DNA of 8,720 nucleotides from K189A clade bacterium. Its GTDB lineage: Bacteria > Pseudomonadota > Gammaproteobacteria > Pseudomonadales > Azotimanducaceae. The notes beneath the pieces are model-generated. The model made no database searches, was not told the DNA's origin, and saw only the letters and a list, made by a program, of their open reading frames with translations. The stretch covers positions 1 through 8,720 of the forward strand of contig RKSB01000168.1 in NCBI GenBank assembly GCA_007571095.1, read 5' to 3'. Shown here piece by piece: positions 8,073 to 8,720 of the stretch (its first letter is position 1; each line of letters begins with the position of its first letter). The position numbers and the translations under genes are program-made.

Positions 8073-8507
8073 GTGCTTCATCTACTGCTCAGAATAGGCC
8101 TGATCGCAGGACTCCTGGTGTATCTGAGGAGAAACAGAAATCGGCTGCTCTTTCTGATTCTTTCATTGTCCGCCGTCTATTACCTGAACAGCGAGGTAAC
8201 CGGCTACATGAGAATGACCGCCGAGCTTGATCCTGTGTGTTCAAGCCTTGATGCCGCAGAGAAGAGCCTGCAATCCATCTATCTTCGGTGCGCCGAAAAA
8301 TCAGAGACCGCCATCTTCCTGTCATCCGTCTCTCTAGTGGTCAAGAACATCCTTTACTTGATTGTCATTGCTGTTTTTATTTTCTGGAATCTTCTCTTTT
8401 CGACAAAGCACCGACCTTCGAACAAGGCCGGTCCTGTATTTGCGAAAAAGGATGGTTCCGAAGACGATCCGTTTGAGGCCATCAGGCAAAAGGAACGGCT
8501 TGGGTGA
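8073..8507 (+). CDS. Small three-helix membrane protein, function unknown
   Basis: A 144-residue protein starting at GTG 8073, six bases after the TGA of the preceding gene and in the same frame. Hydrophobic segments lie at about 3-18, 24-38 and 84-109. Between the second and third helix is a polar loop of about 45 residues with two cysteines (56 and 73); if periplasmic, they could form a disulfide. The tail (110-144) is polar and charged (KKDGSEDDPFEAIRQKERLG). I recognise no family. Translation probably depends on coupling to the upstream gene, because no clear Shine-Dalgarno precedes the GTG. It could alternatively be the second half of one protein interrupted by the TGA at 8064-8066. Confidence 0.6.
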   Translation: MLHLLLRIGLIAGLLVYLRRNRNRLLFLILSLSAVYYLNSEVTGYMRMTAELDPVCSSLDAAEKSLQSIYLRCAEKSETAIFLSSVSLVVKNILYLIVIAVFIFWNLLFSTKHRPSNKAGPVFAKKDGSEDDPFEAIRQKERLG

Positions 8508-8539
8508 GATGAGTTTTTTTAGGGGCTTATATACATAGT

Positions 8540-8568
8540 TTGACACAGCCATCCGGTTACGACATGTT
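8540..8568 (+). promoter_or_regulatory. Promoter-like element with a perfect -35 box
   Basis: TTGACA at 8540-8545 is followed after 17 bases by CATGTT (8563-8568), which matches the -10 consensus at only three of six positions. The preceding bases are AT-rich. If used, transcription would start near 8575, at the edge of the palindrome at 8579-8592, which would then be well placed as an operator. The weak -10 keeps confidence low. Confidence 0.25.
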
Positions 8569-8578
8569 TCGCTCCATG

Positions 8579-8592
8579 CTGGTTGCAACCAG
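8579..8592. promoter_or_regulatory. Perfect 14-base palindrome, operator-like
   Basis: CTGGTTGCAACCAG reads identically on both strands, with no loop. Its symmetry and even spacing resemble sites bound by small dimeric repressors such as LacI-family members, but no matching regulator is in the window. It lies just downstream of the promoter-like TTGACA element and two bases outside the stop codon of the possible leftward open frame. Confidence 0.4.
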
Positions 8593-8593
8593 A

Positions 8594-8720
8594 TCAAGCC
8601 AGGATAGCCGCCAGAAGATCAGGAACATCTTTCCAAAGGTCTTTCTGTTTCAGGCCATGCCATGACCCTTCAGCAATGAAACCGATACTTGACCCGCAAC
8701 GAGACCTGAAGGGTGCGACT
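8594..8720 (-). CDS. Possible 3' end of an unidentified leftward gene
   Basis: The minus strand is open from the window edge to a TGA at 8594-8596, giving 41 residues that end in SWHGLKQKDLWKDVPDLLAA and a short hydrophobic tail. The composition is protein-like, but a frame this short can stay open by chance and I recognise no family. If real, it converges on the small-membrane-protein genes. A competing rightward start (ATG 8676) lies in the same bases. Confidence 0.3.
   Translation of the reverse strand, partial: VAPFRSRCGSSIGFIAEGSWHGLKQKDLWKDVPDLLAAILA
8665..8714. repeat. 9-base inverted repeat at the window end
   Basis: ACCCTTCAG (8665-8673) and CTGAAGGGT (8706-8714) are perfect reverse complements separated by 32 bases. 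The pair could form a long-looped hairpin or mark paired binding sites. No terminator-like U-run is visible before the window ends. Confidence 0.35.

Noticed and set aside
8508..8530. Intrinsic terminator at the T-run after the last small membrane protein gene
   Set aside because: Seven Ts are present, but I find no stable stem immediately before them.
8676..8720. Start of a rightward gene (ATG 8676, 15 codons to the edge)
   Set aside because: Too short to support, no Shine-Dalgarno, and it conflicts with the minus-strand frame; kept only as part of a finding.

Overview
The window looks like chromosomal DNA of a Gram-negative bacterium, most likely a gammaproteobacterium. Three things point there: a TolC-family outer-membrane efflux protein, a DUF1249 (YqiB-like) protein encoded divergently beside it as in many gammaproteobacteria, and a moderate base composition (about half G+C, judged by eye). 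No species can be named from the sequence. There are no rRNA or tRNA genes, no CRISPR array and no convincing complete mobile element.

Left part (1-2287): a tolC-like gene runs leftwards off the window edge. A roughly 365-base non-coding gap separates it from a rightward yqiB-like gene. The usual gammaproteobacterial partners of yqiB, nudF before it and cpdA after it, are not next to it here.

Middle part (2270-5937): three genes lie on the minus strand. In transcription order they are a small four-helix membrane protein, an M17 (leucyl aminopeptidase family) metallopeptidase, and an AlkK-like fatty-acyl-CoA ligase. Gaps of 66 bases and about 164 bases, the latter holding inverted repeats, separate them. 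The ligase 3' end overlaps the convergent yqiB 3' end by 18 bases.

Right part (5938-8507): a divergent intergenic region of about 320 bases holds a strong imperfect hairpin and a short direct repeat. A rightward cluster follows: a basic protein with an NTF2/SnoaL-like core, eight tandem copies of a 13-14-base repeat, a NUDT19-like Nudix hydrolase, and two small membrane proteins. The last two lie in the same reading frame, separated by one TGA.

The final 213 bases are unclear. They hold a perfect 14-base palindrome, a promoter-like -35 element, a 9-base inverted repeat and perhaps the 3' end of a leftward gene.

Most of this is ordinary housekeeping or accessory metabolism: export, peptide turnover, fatty-acid activation and nucleotide/CoA clean-up. 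I do not see a clear new defence or mobile system. The least ordinary element is the frame-shifting tandem repeat just upstream of the Nudix gene. An open reading frame runs through all its copies and stops exactly on the Nudix start codon.
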